Assembly (NCBI GenBank): GCA_029782365.1
Contig: JAKOUW010000076.1
Coordinates: forward strand, 186,001-250,000
DNA length: 64,000 bases
Source: Chloroflexota bacterium
GTDB taxonomy: Bacteria > Chloroflexota > Anaerolineae > Anaerolineales > UBA4823
Direction of reading: 5' to 3'
Shown in pieces: positions 33,894 to 45,714 of the stretch. The stretch's first letter is position 1, and each line of letters opens with the position of its first letter. The notes under the pieces were generated by a model. The model was not told where the DNA came from. It searched no databases and saw only the letters and a program-made list of their open reading frames with translations. Made by a program: the position numbers and the translations under genes.

Positions 33894-35135
33894 ATGCCAG
33901 AGAAAGTAGTGATTACGGGCCTAGGGGCAATCTGTTCGATTGGGCTGAGCGCTGAAGACGCTTGGAAAAATGCTTTGGCTGGCGTGTCGGGTGTAGCTCC
34001 ACTAACACAATTTGATTCAAGCGAATCTTTCATACATATCGCCTGTGAAGTCAAGAATTTCGACCCGGAAAATTATATGTCGGGGAAAGAAGCGCGCAGA
34101 CGAGATCGGTTTCAACAGTTTTCGACAATCGTTGCGGCTGAAGCAATGAAGCAATCTGGCCTGGAAATAACCCCAGAAAATGCAGGGAGGATAGGTGTTA
34201 TTTTTTCATCCGCGATTGGCGGTTTGCATGCTATTATTGACAACGAACATATACGAATGACGGAAGGACCTCGACGCGTTAACCCGTTTACAATAACTAT
34301 GGTTATGTCGAATGGAGCCGCTGGATTAATTTCCATTGACTACGGCACTAAAGGACCGGCGTTTTCTATTGCTTCGGCTTGCGCTTCAGGAGCTGATGCC
34401 ATTGGCACCGCCTGGATGTTAATTCGGAATGGCGTCGTGGATGCCGCCATCACTGGCGCATCAGAAGCGACAATCAATCCGTTTGGTTTTGCTTGTTTTG
34501 ACCGTTTGGGAGCCATGTCGCGCCGCAATAGCGACTATTCGATGACCCCCCAGCCATTTGATAAAAACCGAGACGGCCTGGTGATGGGTGAAGGAGGTGG
34601 TTGTCTAATTCTAGAGAGTGAGAGCCATGCCCGCCAACGAAGCGCCATTATTCTGGCCGAATTAGCCGGTTATGCCAGTAATGCGGATGCCTTTCATATA
34701 ACTGCTCCTTCTGAAGATGGAGCTGGGGGAGCATCGGCGATTCGGATCGCATTAGAGCATGCCGGGACGAATTTCGACCAGGTGGACTACATCAATGCGC
34801 ATGGAACAGCAACTCAACTCAATGACCTTTCGGAAACAAAGGCGATCAAGAAAGCGCTTGGTCAATACGCGTATACCACGCCGGTATCATCAACGAAATC
34901 AATGACAGGTCATATGATGGGAGCTACCGGCGCTTTGGAAGCAGTTTTTTGCACTCTAGCGATTCGAGATGGAGCTATTCCACCAACGATCCATTACCAG
35001 ACTCCAGATCCGGAATTGGACCTGGATTATGTTCCCAACTCAGCTCGCCAATTGAACGTTAAAACAGTCGTTTCAAATGCATTTGGATTTGGCGGTCATA
35101 ATGCGGTTTTGGTATTTAAGAAATATACAGGCTGA
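33894..35135 (+). CDS. fabF: beta-ketoacyl-ACP synthase II
   Basis: 413 residues from ATG 33894, with AAGGAGAG 5 bases upstream; a start at 33873 is less likely. The catalytic triad is Cys in SIASACASGADAIGT, His in INAHGTATQLND, and His in STKSMTGHMMGATGA. NAFGFGGHNAVL closes the protein. FabF elongates acyl-ACP with malonyl-ACP. It is separated from fabD and fabG by about 31 kb and follows thrC by 50 bases. Confidence 0.93.
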   Translation: MPEKVVITGLGAICSIGLSAEDAWKNALAGVSGVAPLTQFDSSESFIHIACEVKNFDPENYMSGKEARRRDRFQQFSTIVAAEAMKQSGLEITPENAGRIGVIFSSAIGGLHAIIDNEHIRMTEGPRRVNPFTITMVMSNGAAGLISIDYGTKGPAFSIASACASGADAIGTAWMLIRNGVVDAAITGASEATINPFGFACFDRLGAMSRRNSDYSMTPQPFDKNRDGLVMGEGGGCLILESESHARQRSAIILAELAGYASNADAFHITAPSEDGAGGASAIRIALEHAGTNFDQVDYINAHGTATQLNDLSETKAIKKALGQYAYTTPVSSTKSMTGHMMGATGALEAVFCTLAIRDGAIPPTIHYQTPDPELDLDYVPNSARQLNVKTVVSNAFGFGGHNAVLVFKKYTG

Positions 35136-35166
35136 AAAATTTTTCGGCAGGATGATCGAAAAAATG

Positions 35167-35175
35167 TGGTAGAAT
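35167..35175 (+). promoter_or_regulatory. extended -10 promoter candidate for pyrG
   Basis: TGGTAGAAT is an extended -10 (TGn plus TAGAAT). No good -35 was found. Transcription would begin near 35182 and pass through the hairpins at 35223-35266. Confidence 0.45.
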
Positions 35176-35221
35176 ACAGTACTTAATGATACCGTTTTTG
35201 ATTACATAAACCGCGTTTACA

Positions 35222-35266
35222 GCGTGGGGAGGCTGCCACGAAGATGGCCCTCCCCACTGCCTTTTT
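35222..35266 (+). terminator. attenuator-like terminator in the pyrG leader
   Basis: GTGGGGAGG (35224-35232) pairs with CCTCCCCAC (35249-35257), extended by GC/GC around one bulged T, then CTTTTTT at 35260-35266. The pyrG Shine-Dalgarno (AGGAGG) begins 5 bases after it. An alternative stem, CGTGG (35223-35227) with CCACG (35236-35240), would use the same left arm. The two cannot coexist, as in attenuators. Confidence 0.75.
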
Positions 35267-35269
35267 TAA

Positions 35270-36934
<1,665 letters not shown>

Positions 36935-36960
36935 CCAATTGAGTAATACGGTGGTGAATT

Positions 36961-38362
<1,402 letters not shown>

Positions 38363-38380
38363 TAAGCAATTAAAAAATTT

Positions 38381-38413
38381 AAAAAGGAGCTGCACTCCAC
38401 GCAGCTCCTTTTT
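38381..38413. terminator. bidirectional intrinsic terminator between eno and the zinc-ribbon gene
   Basis: A 13-bp perfect stem (AAAAAGGAGCTGC at 38381-38393 and its complement at 38401-38413) with a 7-base loop. It ends in T5 on the plus strand and gives T5 with further T on the minus strand. Confidence 0.88.
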
Positions 38414-38431
38414 CTTATATAAAAAGAAAAA

Positions 38432-38977
38432 TTAATCTTCAGGCTTGGCGTCTAAAGGGAAGTTTGGTTCGGGCGATTCATCAACATGTGTGGGTACTCC
38501 TCTTAACGCTTCGTCCATTGTCAACCCTTCACGGCGCATACCCAGGGCCGGGGTAGCGCAATAAGGGCAAATATTCCAGGACAACTCCATCAACGCAGAA
38601 CAGTTGTGGCAAGTTTTCTTAATTTTCGTTTGGCAGTTAGGGCATATAATCCAATTTTCATTGATCCTGCGCCCGCATCCAGGGCACAATTGGCTGTCCT
38701 CGATTGCTTGCAATAAGGCTTCTTCTTCCAGGGTTTGCTGATACTCTTCCTCTAATGACAGAGGCGGGCGTAAAATTAGGTACACCAGAATGCCGGGTAA
38801 GAACAGCAAAGCTACAACCAGAGTTGCCAGGATACGCACAAAAGCATCGCGTGATCTGGCTTTTATATCTCGGAATGTCCAAATAATCAGACTGGCCCAC
38901 AGCGCCGCTAAAAAAGCAGCCCCCCAGGCGGTCAGCGCCAGGAACAAATTGTTCAACACCAACGGATTCAAACTCAT
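38432..38977 (-). CDS. membrane protein with two zinc-ribbon motifs, unknown function
   Basis: 181 residues from ATG 38977, with GGGAG 6 bases upstream. Two membrane spans (about 8-32 and 45-68) are followed by a charged helix and then CPGCGRR...CPNC and CHNC...CPYC, two zinc ribbons of the DUF7577/double-zinc-ribbon style. The ribbons would lie in the cytoplasm. It diverges from radC, their start codons being separated by 11 bases. The function is unknown. Confidence 0.7.
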   Translation of the reverse strand: MSLNPLVLNNLFLALTAWGAAFLAALWASLIIWTFRDIKARSRDAFVRILATLVVALLFLPGILVYLILRPPLSLEEEYQQTLEEEALLQAIEDSQLCPGCGRRINENWIICPNCQTKIKKTCHNCSALMELSWNICPYCATPALGMRREGLTMDEALRGVPTHVDESPEPNFPLDAKPED

Positions 38978-38988
38978 TGAGGACTCCC

Positions 38989-39696
38989 ATGTCTGACGAA
39001 AATAAAACAACCTACCGGATCACTGATTTCGCAGCAATCGACCGTCCAAGAGAACGGTTACAGAAAAATGGCGCCCATACTTTAAAAAATGAAGAACTAT
39101 TGGCGATTTTACTACGGGTTGGAGTAGAAGGGGAGAACGTAATCCAACTTGCCCAAGGGTTGTTAGCGAAATTTGGGGGTTTAACTGGTTTACACAAGGC
39201 AAATTTGGATGAGTTAACCAGTATACGAGGCATTGGGTTGGCTAAGGCAGCCCAATTGAAAGCCGCTCTGGAGATCGGAGACCGCTTTCGAAAGGAAACT
39301 CCTGACGAACGCCCATCCATCCACAGCCCTGAAGATGCAGCAAATATGCTGATGTATCGCATGAGCGGGCTGGAGCAAGAAGAAATGTGGGTTGTGCTGC
39401 TAGATACGCGCAACCGGCTCATAGAAATTGACCATGTATATAAAGGCTCGCTCAACTCATCTCAAGTTAGGTTAGCGGAATTGTTTAAAGGCGCCATACG
39501 CAAGAATGCAAATTCGATCATTATTGCACATAACCATCCGTCAGGAGATCCGTCACCCAGCCCGGATGATGTGGCTGTAACACGTGCAATATACCAAGCA
39601 GGAAAATTGTTAGATATTGATGTGCTCGATCATTTGGTGATCGGATTAAACCGCTGGGTTTCTCTGAAGACACGCGGTTTGGGATTTGGTGCATAG
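38989..39696 (+). CDS. radC: RadC-family JAB/MPN protein
   Basis: 235 residues from ATG 38989, with GAGGA 5 bases upstream; an in-frame start at 38977 overlaps the divergent gene. N-terminal helix-hairpin-helix (LTSIRGIGLAKAAQLKAALE) and the C-terminal JAB/MPN domain with AHNHPSGDPSPSPDD, whose His, His and Asp would bind zinc. The family's cellular role remains unsettled despite the DNA repair name. Confidence 0.9.
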   Translation: MSDENKTTYRITDFAAIDRPRERLQKNGAHTLKNEELLAILLRVGVEGENVIQLAQGLLAKFGGLTGLHKANLDELTSIRGIGLAKAAQLKAALEIGDRFRKETPDERPSIHSPEDAANMLMYRMSGLEQEEMWVVLLDTRNRLIEIDHVYKGSLNSSQVRLAELFKGAIRKNANSIIIAHNHPSGDPSPSPDDVAVTRAIYQAGKLLDIDVLDHLVIGLNRWVSLKTRGLGFGA

Positions 39697-39721
39697 CATC
39701 TATTCCTGCTAATAAAAATTT

Positions 39722-40009
39722 TCAAATAGATGGGAAAACAAAAAAGCCTTCGTACTGACCTGTAGCTTTCTCCCAATCGATTTGTAGATTCGAAACGAAA
39801 GCAGTACGCGGACCACGTCGGACACGTTGTAGGAATTTTTCAAGCGTTTCCCGATCCCCCTCCGCAACGATCTCAACTGAATCATCCCACCGGTTTCGGA
39901 CCCAGCCTGTCACACCTAATTCAGTGGCGGAATCCGCAGTAAAGTAGCGGAAACCAACCCCCTGAACCCTGCCTTCGACAATTAGATGGACGCGAGATTT
40001 TTCCACCAT
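39722..40009 (-). CDS. acyP: acylphosphatase
   Basis: 95 residues, the standard length. GRVQGVGFRYFTADSA carries the catalytic Arg and GWVRNRWDDSVEIVAEG the catalytic Asn region. It hydrolyses acyl phosphates. It lies at the 3' end of a minus-strand gene row, 14 bases after the gluzincin-like gene. Confidence 0.92.
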   Translation of the reverse strand: MVEKSRVHLIVEGRVQGVGFRYFTADSATELGVTGWVRNRWDDSVEIVAEGDRETLEKFLQRVRRGPRTAFVSNLQIDWEKATGQYEGFFVFPSI

Positions 40010-40023
40010 TGTTTGATCTTACC

Positions 40024-41232
40024 TTACTTTTTTGAATAATACCTGTAAAATTGCCAGGCAAGGAGGAATAAGGGGGCATTTAGCATTAAGACCAACAGCA
40101 TCATCCAGGGTGAGACAGGCACAAGTGCTGAAACTGGGTTCCCAGGCGTTACACCTAACATCTCCGCCTGCCACTGTTTGTCCAATGAATTCAAGTCATG
40201 TCCTAAAATATCTTGGGTGCCTTTGACGCAAGTGACGCCATCGCTGTACAACTCCAACAGGCTTTCTAATTTTGATGAACCATAATTTTTATATAAGTAC
40301 TCAACGAAGGATGCGGATTGTGCATAAGATTGATAGAATGAGGCTGCATCCAGGGGAAAGCCGTTGCATAGATTACTGAAAGGAATCAGACTGCTTTTGC
40401 GAGCAGCATCCTGTAAAACGATAAAATAATCAGGATTGGGTAATTCTTCATTGCTGGAGGCCATTCCCTCATTCAACCAGGTTGGAATGCGCGTATATTG
40501 GGGTCCGAACTTTTGATAGAGCAGAATGTGCATTAATTCATGAGGCACCTGGCGCCCGGCTTCCATGCGCTGTGCCGGCCCTTCTGGTAAGGAAACAACC
40601 ATTACCCCTAATGATGGATCCGCATGGCCGGCAATTAAATTGACCGCGGCAAGTTGGAGGGAAGATTGCAAATCAGCACCACTGGCATACACATAAATAT
40701 TCACGTTTTGGCTGGCGGTAAAATTCATCAATGTCCCGGCTTTGCGTAATCCAGTTTGGGCGGCGTCCAAAACCATTTGCCCAAATTGAAGGTCTCCTTT
40801 ATACCAATGTACCTTGAAAGGCGTGTCATCTAAAGTTTGCCACTCGAAACGGTTATCTTCATAAAAAAAGCTGGCAGTAGCGGTGACATGAGATTTACCG
40901 TCGGAAGTATTAAAACCAAACCAATATTCAATCTCTCGGAACGGGGGTAGGGGGGTCGAGATCATGCTCTGGGTGTAAACCGCTGTTGGGCCCTGGATGA
41001 TTGCCGATCCTGAGCTGGTGTTGCTGCCTTTCACCCGGAAAAAAACTTGAATGTTTTGAATTTCCTCGCCGGGTGGAAGCGTAAGGCGGAAAATAATTTG
41101 TTTGCCAAAAGTAAACTGGTAACTGGTTTCAGCTTCCTGGAAAAGATCCGCTGCTCCTGCCGACTGGGAGCGGGCGCTAAAAATAAAAACGATAATAAAA
41201 ATTAGAGCTCCGGTTTTAGCTAGTAATCTCAT
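40024..41232 (-). CDS. secreted, membrane-anchored gluzincin-like metalloprotease (peptidase MA type)
   Basis: 402 residues. A signal peptide ends near SAGAAD (about 27). A beta domain runs to about 150, then the protease part: HELMH at 231-235 gives two zinc ligands, and LNEGMASS (Glu255) is the third, the layout of the peptidase MA-like family. The C-terminus has a membrane span (about 376-395) and a short basic tail, so the enzyme would face outward, anchored at its end. The substrate is unknown. Its start overlaps the stop of the AEC transporter gene by four bases (ATGA), which indicates translational coupling. Confidence 0.8.
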   Translation of the reverse strand: MRLLAKTGALIFIIVFIFSARSQSAGAADLFQEAETSYQFTFGKQIIFRLTLPPGEEIQNIQVFFRVKGSNTSSGSAIIQGPTAVYTQSMISTPLPPFREIEYWFGFNTSDGKSHVTATASFFYEDNRFEWQTLDDTPFKVHWYKGDLQFGQMVLDAAQTGLRKAGTLMNFTASQNVNIYVYASGADLQSSLQLAAVNLIAGHADPSLGVMVVSLPEGPAQRMEAGRQVPHELMHILLYQKFGPQYTRIPTWLNEGMASSNEELPNPDYFIVLQDAARKSSLIPFSNLCNGFPLDAASFYQSYAQSASFVEYLYKNYGSSKLESLLELYSDGVTCVKGTQDILGHDLNSLDKQWQAEMLGVTPGNPVSALVPVSPWMMLLVLMLNAPLFLLAWQFYRYYSKK

Positions 41233-42146
41233 CGAGCGGCTCCGAGTACATAGATCAAAGGAGTTAAGACGATTGGGCTCAGAAGGGTGCTGGTAAGAAC
41301 GACCATGGTAACAAAATCAGGTTGCGTGTTGTATTCAGTCGCAAGAATGATAGTCAATACAGCGCTAGGCATGGAAGATTCAAGGATGCCTGCTTGGTGA
41401 GCAGGTGTAGACAATCCGAAAAGAGGACTAAGCCCGAACGCAATCAATGGAGCCGCTAAAAGCCTTAATGTGACCGCCGAAAGTAAAGGTAATATATGCC
41501 CACTCCAGGTGGCGCTGTGTAACTGCATACCTAAGACGAGCAACATCGCAGGAATGGTAGCATTTCCAAGTAATTCAACCGCGCGCCCAACAGGCAAAGG
41601 TAATTGCCAGTTGTTCTGAGAAAAAATAAGAGCGATAAAGGTTGCATACAAAGACGGAATTTTGATCATGTTAATGAATGCCTGGCGAATATTGGCTGTG
41701 CCTATCGATGCAACCATTGTGCCAAGAGAATAACTTAGTAACGACATCGCGACGAAAAATATAGATGCATAAGCCAGAGCACTGCTCCCGAAAGCGAAAT
41801 TGACAAGCGGCAACCCGTAATTTCCGGCATTCATTAACATTACCGTGAGAACAACAGCCGCAGAAAGAGATCGTTCGAATTTCAACACCTGGGTAACAAC
41901 CCAGGCGATCAGGCTGGTCGTCAGCATGATTGTAAGAGCAAAAGATATCATGCGAACAACATCGCCATTTACTAACTTGTTTTGCATAAGCGATGTGAAT
42001 AACAAACAAGGCGCAAAAACGTAAAATGTGGTTTGAGACAATCCGCGCGGCGAGATGCCGCTGAAACGCGCTAAAGTGAATCCAGTCCCTGCGATCAGTG
42101 CGATTGGCAGAATATTGTTGATAAAGAGGGGAAAGAGTTCAGCCAC
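41229..42146 (-). CDS. AEC-family (auxin efflux carrier type) transporter
   Basis: 305 residues, about ten spans in two repeats, with NAGNYGLPL in the fourth span, the family's conserved motif, and SSMPSAVLTIILATEYN in the last third. Bacterial members export or import dicarboxylates such as malate or other small acids. Substrate not determined by sequence. It overlaps the downstream protease gene and follows the HEAT-repeat gene by 11 bases. Confidence 0.85.
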   Translation of the reverse strand: MAELFPLFINNILPIALIAGTGFTLARFSGISPRGLSQTTFYVFAPCLLFTSLMQNKLVNGDVVRMISFALTIMLTTSLIAWVVTQVLKFERSLSAAVVLTVMLMNAGNYGLPLVNFAFGSSALAYASIFFVAMSLLSYSLGTMVASIGTANIRQAFINMIKIPSLYATFIALIFSQNNWQLPLPVGRAVELLGNATIPAMLLVLGMQLHSATWSGHILPLLSAVTLRLLAAPLIAFGLSPLFGLSTPAHQAGILESSMPSAVLTIILATEYNTQPDFVTMVVLTSTLLSPIVLTPLIYVLGAAR

Positions 42147-42157
42147 GCCGGCTGGAT

Positions 42158-43195
42158 TTAATGGGGTTTATTGCCGTTAGTGCTAAATCCTGAAAGATAG
42201 GAATCCTCATCAAATGGCATTTCTGCCTCGTCGACTTCCGATAAATCCATCAATTCGAAATTTGCCAGATCATCTGTGAAGAGCAGGTTTTCCAAAGCCT
42301 CTTCGATAAAGTCTGCTAATTCCTCATCTTCTGTTTCATCCAACAACCTTTCCAAAGCTTCTTGGGCCTCACTGCCGCCTATTTGGGACAACGACCAAAT
42401 TGCCGCGTCCTGGACATCTTCCTCCGGATCATGCAGTAATTCAATGATCTTTTCACGCGCCTCTTCAATTTCCATTTCACCTGCCGCGCTAACGGCAGCA
42501 GTGCGAATTTCTGGACGGTCATCATCCAGACTGGAGATAACATTTGCATGCCAACGGGATTCTAGGTTTCGGCTCATCGCCAGTAAAGCAGAGGCGATCC
42601 ATTCCGGGTGTTTGCTTTTGTACGCCGATTCGATCAGAGAAACCACTTCGGCACGATTTGAAAAGGACAAGGCTTCTAAGGATCGCCGTTGGATGAGTTC
42701 GGGTTGGTCGGCCTTTGAGCCCTGCAGTAAAACCTCAACGATTTCATCGACTCGTTGTTCATCCAGTTCTTCAAGTTCACCAAGGTAAATAAACACGCCC
42801 AACGCTAAAGCTGAAACCGCCCTCACTTCGACAGCCGGATCATTTTGGAAGAGAGCGACAAACGTTGGAATCAATTGCTCGTCTTGATATGTCGCTAGAA
42901 TGCGAATTGCAATTTCGCGCAGCCGGCTGTCTGGATCTTGAATTGCGAGACGGCAGATTTCTGAAAAATTTAGAAGATCATCATTTTCGTTAAATTCCGC
43001 CAGGTCTTCCATTATACCCAGCCGTCTTTCCACAGGGATCTTGGACCAGGCATTTTTCAAAATCGGAGCGTCATTAGGTTGAATATCAGATAATTTTTGC
43101 CAATATTTGTTGGGCAAATCCGAGGATGGGTCCAGCATTATCTGAACAAGCTGGGAAAAGGTTATTTTTTGTTTTTTATCCTGCTTCTTTTTCAT
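42158..43195 (-). CDS. HEAT-repeat protein
   Basis: 345 residues. From about residue 70 to 290 are successive ~30-residue helical pairs with the HEAT/PBS-lyase-type pattern (DPDSRLREIAIRILATY, DPAVEVRAVSALALG, RPEIRTAAVSAAGEM, EEDVQDAAIWSLSQI). The last 60 residues are strongly acidic. Such scaffolds bind proteins; no enzymatic function is implied. AGGAATTTT precedes the ATG. It lies 7 bases downstream of rseP. Confidence 0.85.
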   Translation of the reverse strand: MKKKQDKKQKITFSQLVQIMLDPSSDLPNKYWQKLSDIQPNDAPILKNAWSKIPVERRLGIMEDLAEFNENDDLLNFSEICRLAIQDPDSRLREIAIRILATYQDEQLIPTFVALFQNDPAVEVRAVSALALGVFIYLGELEELDEQRVDEIVEVLLQGSKADQPELIQRRSLEALSFSNRAEVVSLIESAYKSKHPEWIASALLAMSRNLESRWHANVISSLDDDRPEIRTAAVSAAGEMEIEEAREKIIELLHDPEEDVQDAAIWSLSQIGGSEAQEALERLLDETEDEELADFIEEALENLLFTDDLANFELMDLSEVDEAEMPFDEDSYLSGFSTNGNKPH

Positions 43196-43202
43196 AAAAT
43201 TC

Positions 43203-44312
43203 CTATGGTGTTGGGATTACACTGGGCGTCGCGGTGGCAACAGGAAAGATCTGGTAATAAATTTCTCGCCCGTTAACCAAGATCATTAAACCAATCAATG
43301 CTAAGAAGGTGATGACGATGATCTTGTTTTCAAGGTCGGTTGGGAGCCGGCGGCGAGTAATTAACTCGATAAAGGAAAGCAAAATACGTCCACCATCCAA
43401 CGCGGGGATCGGCAGCAAATTGAGTAATCCGAGAGATATCGTGACTTTTACAATGAAATCCATCACACCTACCCCAGAGGGGATGACTTTTTGCACTTCC
43501 AGATTGCGTACTTCAGCAAAATTATTGTACATACCAATGAAGCCCAATAGCTGGCCATCCGAGCCGCTAAGTTGGCCTGTGACCAACCTGCCTAAAAATG
43601 TCAAAAGGCCAATTGAATATTCGGTGGTCAATTTAAAACCAACCGCAGGCGCCTCCAAAAGGCTGGCTTTATCCATCGGCTGTCCCATCAAAATGCCGAT
43701 TGCTCCTCGTCCATCAGATGTATCTACGCGGGGTGTAATTGTTAAGTGTAGGAGTGCGTCCGATCGGCGAATTTCGAAATCCAATGCTTTTCCTTTGTTC
43801 TCAGAAATCACCTGCTGCGCGGTAACTGAGCTTTCGATTTTGGTCCCTGCGATAGAAACCAACTGATCGTTCACTTGCAAACCGGATGAATCTGCAGGTA
43901 AGCCGGGAACGATCGAAGAGACCAACACAATATTTGATTTCGTTGGATCGGGCAGGCCAGGATTCATCGCCAGGATAGAATAAAGGACTACGGCGACGAG
44001 TAAATTCATTAAAGGACCTGCCAGCATGACACATATCCTCTGCCAGGCAGGGGCGGCTGCCAACCCACCTGCAACAGTCGGGTCATTCTCACCTTTGGGC
44101 CGGACAAATCCACCCAAAGGTAGGGCATTTAAGGTGACTTCTGTCTCACCCCATTTAAACAACCTGACAAGTCGAGGCGGAAAAAAGATTCCGAATTCTT
44201 CAACCTGGATCCCAAAAGCCTTACTTACTAAGAAATGGCCTAATTCGTGGATGACGATAAGGAAAACCAGAATCAGAAAAAACCATAGTGGTGTTAATGC
44301 ATCAAGTGGCAT
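43203..44312 (-). CDS. rseP: site-2 intramembrane metalloprotease
   Basis: 369 residues. HELGH at 22-26 in the first membrane span and PIPALDGGRI near 310 are the zinc-binding motifs of the M50 family. A PDZ domain (about 120-200, SGLQVNDQLVSIAGTKI) lies between. It probably cleaves a transmembrane regulator such as an anti-sigma factor. Usually found with dxr/ispC in bacteria; here the next gene upstream, 127 bases away, is a mevalonate-pathway enzyme instead. Confidence 0.9.
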   Translation of the reverse strand: MPLDALTPLWFFLILVFLIVIHELGHFLVSKAFGIQVEEFGIFFPPRLVRLFKWGETEVTLNALPLGGFVRPKGENDPTVAGGLAAAPAWQRICVMLAGPLMNLLVAVVLYSILAMNPGLPDPTKSNIVLVSSIVPGLPADSSGLQVNDQLVSIAGTKIESSVTAQQVISENKGKALDFEIRRSDALLHLTITPRVDTSDGRGAIGILMGQPMDKASLLEAPAVGFKLTTEYSIGLLTFLGRLVTGQLSGSDGQLLGFIGMYNNFAEVRNLEVQKVIPSGVGVMDFIVKVTISLGLLNLLPIPALDGGRILLSFIELITRRRLPTDLENKIIVITFLALIGLMILVNGREIYYQIFPVATATPSVIPTP

Positions 44313-44439
44313 AGTTATTTACCTGTTATTTTAACCATTCATAACCTTCTCCGGCCGATTATACATCGACTAACAAGAAAAATAGAGCAGTTGCGTCCAG
44401 TCTAACAAAACTCTAAGAAGGCTGAAGGTATGTACACAT

Positions 44440-45423
44440 TTATTTGGATTTTTCAAGCAAGGCCGCAGGACCTCCAGCGTGTGCAACCAGCACATCATTC
44501 ACCTGGAAAAGGGATTTTAATTGCGAGGCAACTTGGCCAGCGACATCTGCCTGACAAATGACGTGCACATTTGGGCCAGCGTCGATGGTATAGCATACCG
44601 GCAGACCGGCTGCGCGCCATGCCTGGACGGCTTGCAATACAGCCATTGTGCCTGGCTGCCAGTACATTAACGGTGGGGAGGATGTCATCATCACGGCGTG
44701 CATCAGGTTGCTGTCGTGTTCGATGATTTCGGCCAAAACATCGAAATCCCTGTTCAAGATTGCCTGCCGGCAGACTTCCAACCGGCGAGGCGCATCACTA
44801 ACCCGGGCGGCTTGCAATGGGCTTGTTTTCGCCAGGGCATGACCTTCGGTTGATCCTGTCGGTTTGTGCTCGTGGCTGACAATGGCAACACAGTCAACCA
44901 GATTCCAATACTCGGCAGGAACGATTGAGCGCGCATAGGATGTCTGGTCATCAGCACCTGGCAGCCATTCAACAAATCCGCCTGGAATCGAACGGCAGGC
45001 TGAACCAGAACCGCGGCGTGCCAGGCGGGATAAATTTCTCTCGCTAAGCTCTAAACCAACGGCGCTTGTGGCTGCCATGGCAAGGGCAGCAAATGCGGCT
45101 GCTGATGAAGCGATGCCAGCTCCAACAGGGAAGTTATTTTCACTCCAGACTGAAGCGCGTAAATTAATACCAGCCATCTGCCTGACAAGAGTGAGGATTT
45201 CCACCACGCGTTCCAGACCCGGGCCTTCCACATTCTTCTTATTAATTGATAATGTGTCCTTGGCGATATTGGCATCGAAGGATACTGTCGTTCGTGTCTG
45301 CAATTCGGCCAGATTCATGGAAATCGAACCATTTTCTGGAATCCTTAAGGAAGAATCGATATTTCCCCAATATTTTATAAAAGCAATGTTTGGAGAAGAA
45401 ACAGCGGTTGCAGTTTGCATCAT
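44440..45423 (-). CDS. mvaD: diphosphomevalonate decarboxylase (or phosphomevalonate decarboxylase)
   Basis: 327 residues. ATAVSSPNIAFIKYWG opening and the GHMP-kinase loop FPVGAGIASSAAAFAALA identify the family. GSGSACRSIPGGFVEW and AGPNVHVICQ are also typical. The enzyme makes isopentenyl diphosphate from mevalonate diphosphate with ATP. Chloroflexota are known to use either this or the phosphomevalonate decarboxylase plus isopentenyl phosphate kinase variant; the sequence alone, read here by eye, does not decide. No other mevalonate gene is in the window. Confidence 0.85.
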   Translation of the reverse strand: MMQTATAVSSPNIAFIKYWGNIDSSLRIPENGSISMNLAELQTRTTVSFDANIAKDTLSINKKNVEGPGLERVVEILTLVRQMAGINLRASVWSENNFPVGAGIASSAAAFAALAMAATSAVGLELSERNLSRLARRGSGSACRSIPGGFVEWLPGADDQTSYARSIVPAEYWNLVDCVAIVSHEHKPTGSTEGHALAKTSPLQAARVSDAPRRLEVCRQAILNRDFDVLAEIIEHDSNLMHAVMMTSSPPLMYWQPGTMAVLQAVQAWRAAGLPVCYTIDAGPNVHVICQADVAGQVASQLKSLFQVNDVLVAHAGGPAALLEKSK

Positions 45424-45557
45424 GGATTTACTGATAGTTTATCATAAGGATTTCATTCATGTGTTTTTCGCAAGGAAACCTCTACCCGTCAAGACTGATA
45501 CATTCAGAAAATTTTATCCCCCGAAAAAGCTAACTAAACAATGTGGAACATGATATT

Positions 45558-45643
45558 ACCCATTTGGGTCATATTGTTTTATTTACTCAACCGAGGATTG
45601 CGATACGAGCGCACCCATTCCGAATAGAATTCCCCATTTGGGT
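45558..45643 (+). promoter_or_regulatory. paired inverted repeats upstream of the APC permease
   Basis: ACCCATTTGGGT (45558-45569) and CCCCATTTGGGT (45632-45643) are near-identical symmetric sites, centred 74 bp apart (about seven helical turns). A half-site ACCCATT lies at 45613-45619. A TAGAAT at 45669-45674 could be the -10 of the permease gene. Confidence 0.6.
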
Positions 45644-45714
45644 AGTAGATTATTCGTTTATACAACTTTAGAATACATTCAAATTTAGAAAATTATTATT
45701 GATTGGAGGTTCCG

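Noticed and set aside
42276..42788. A 170-residue Ser-rich antisense frame in the HEAT-repeat gene
   Set aside because: It is the antisense shadow of an acidic repeat protein, without Shine-Dalgarno or promoter.
43309..43866. A 185-residue antisense frame in rseP
   Set aside because: Shadow of a well-recognised gene; no supporting signals.
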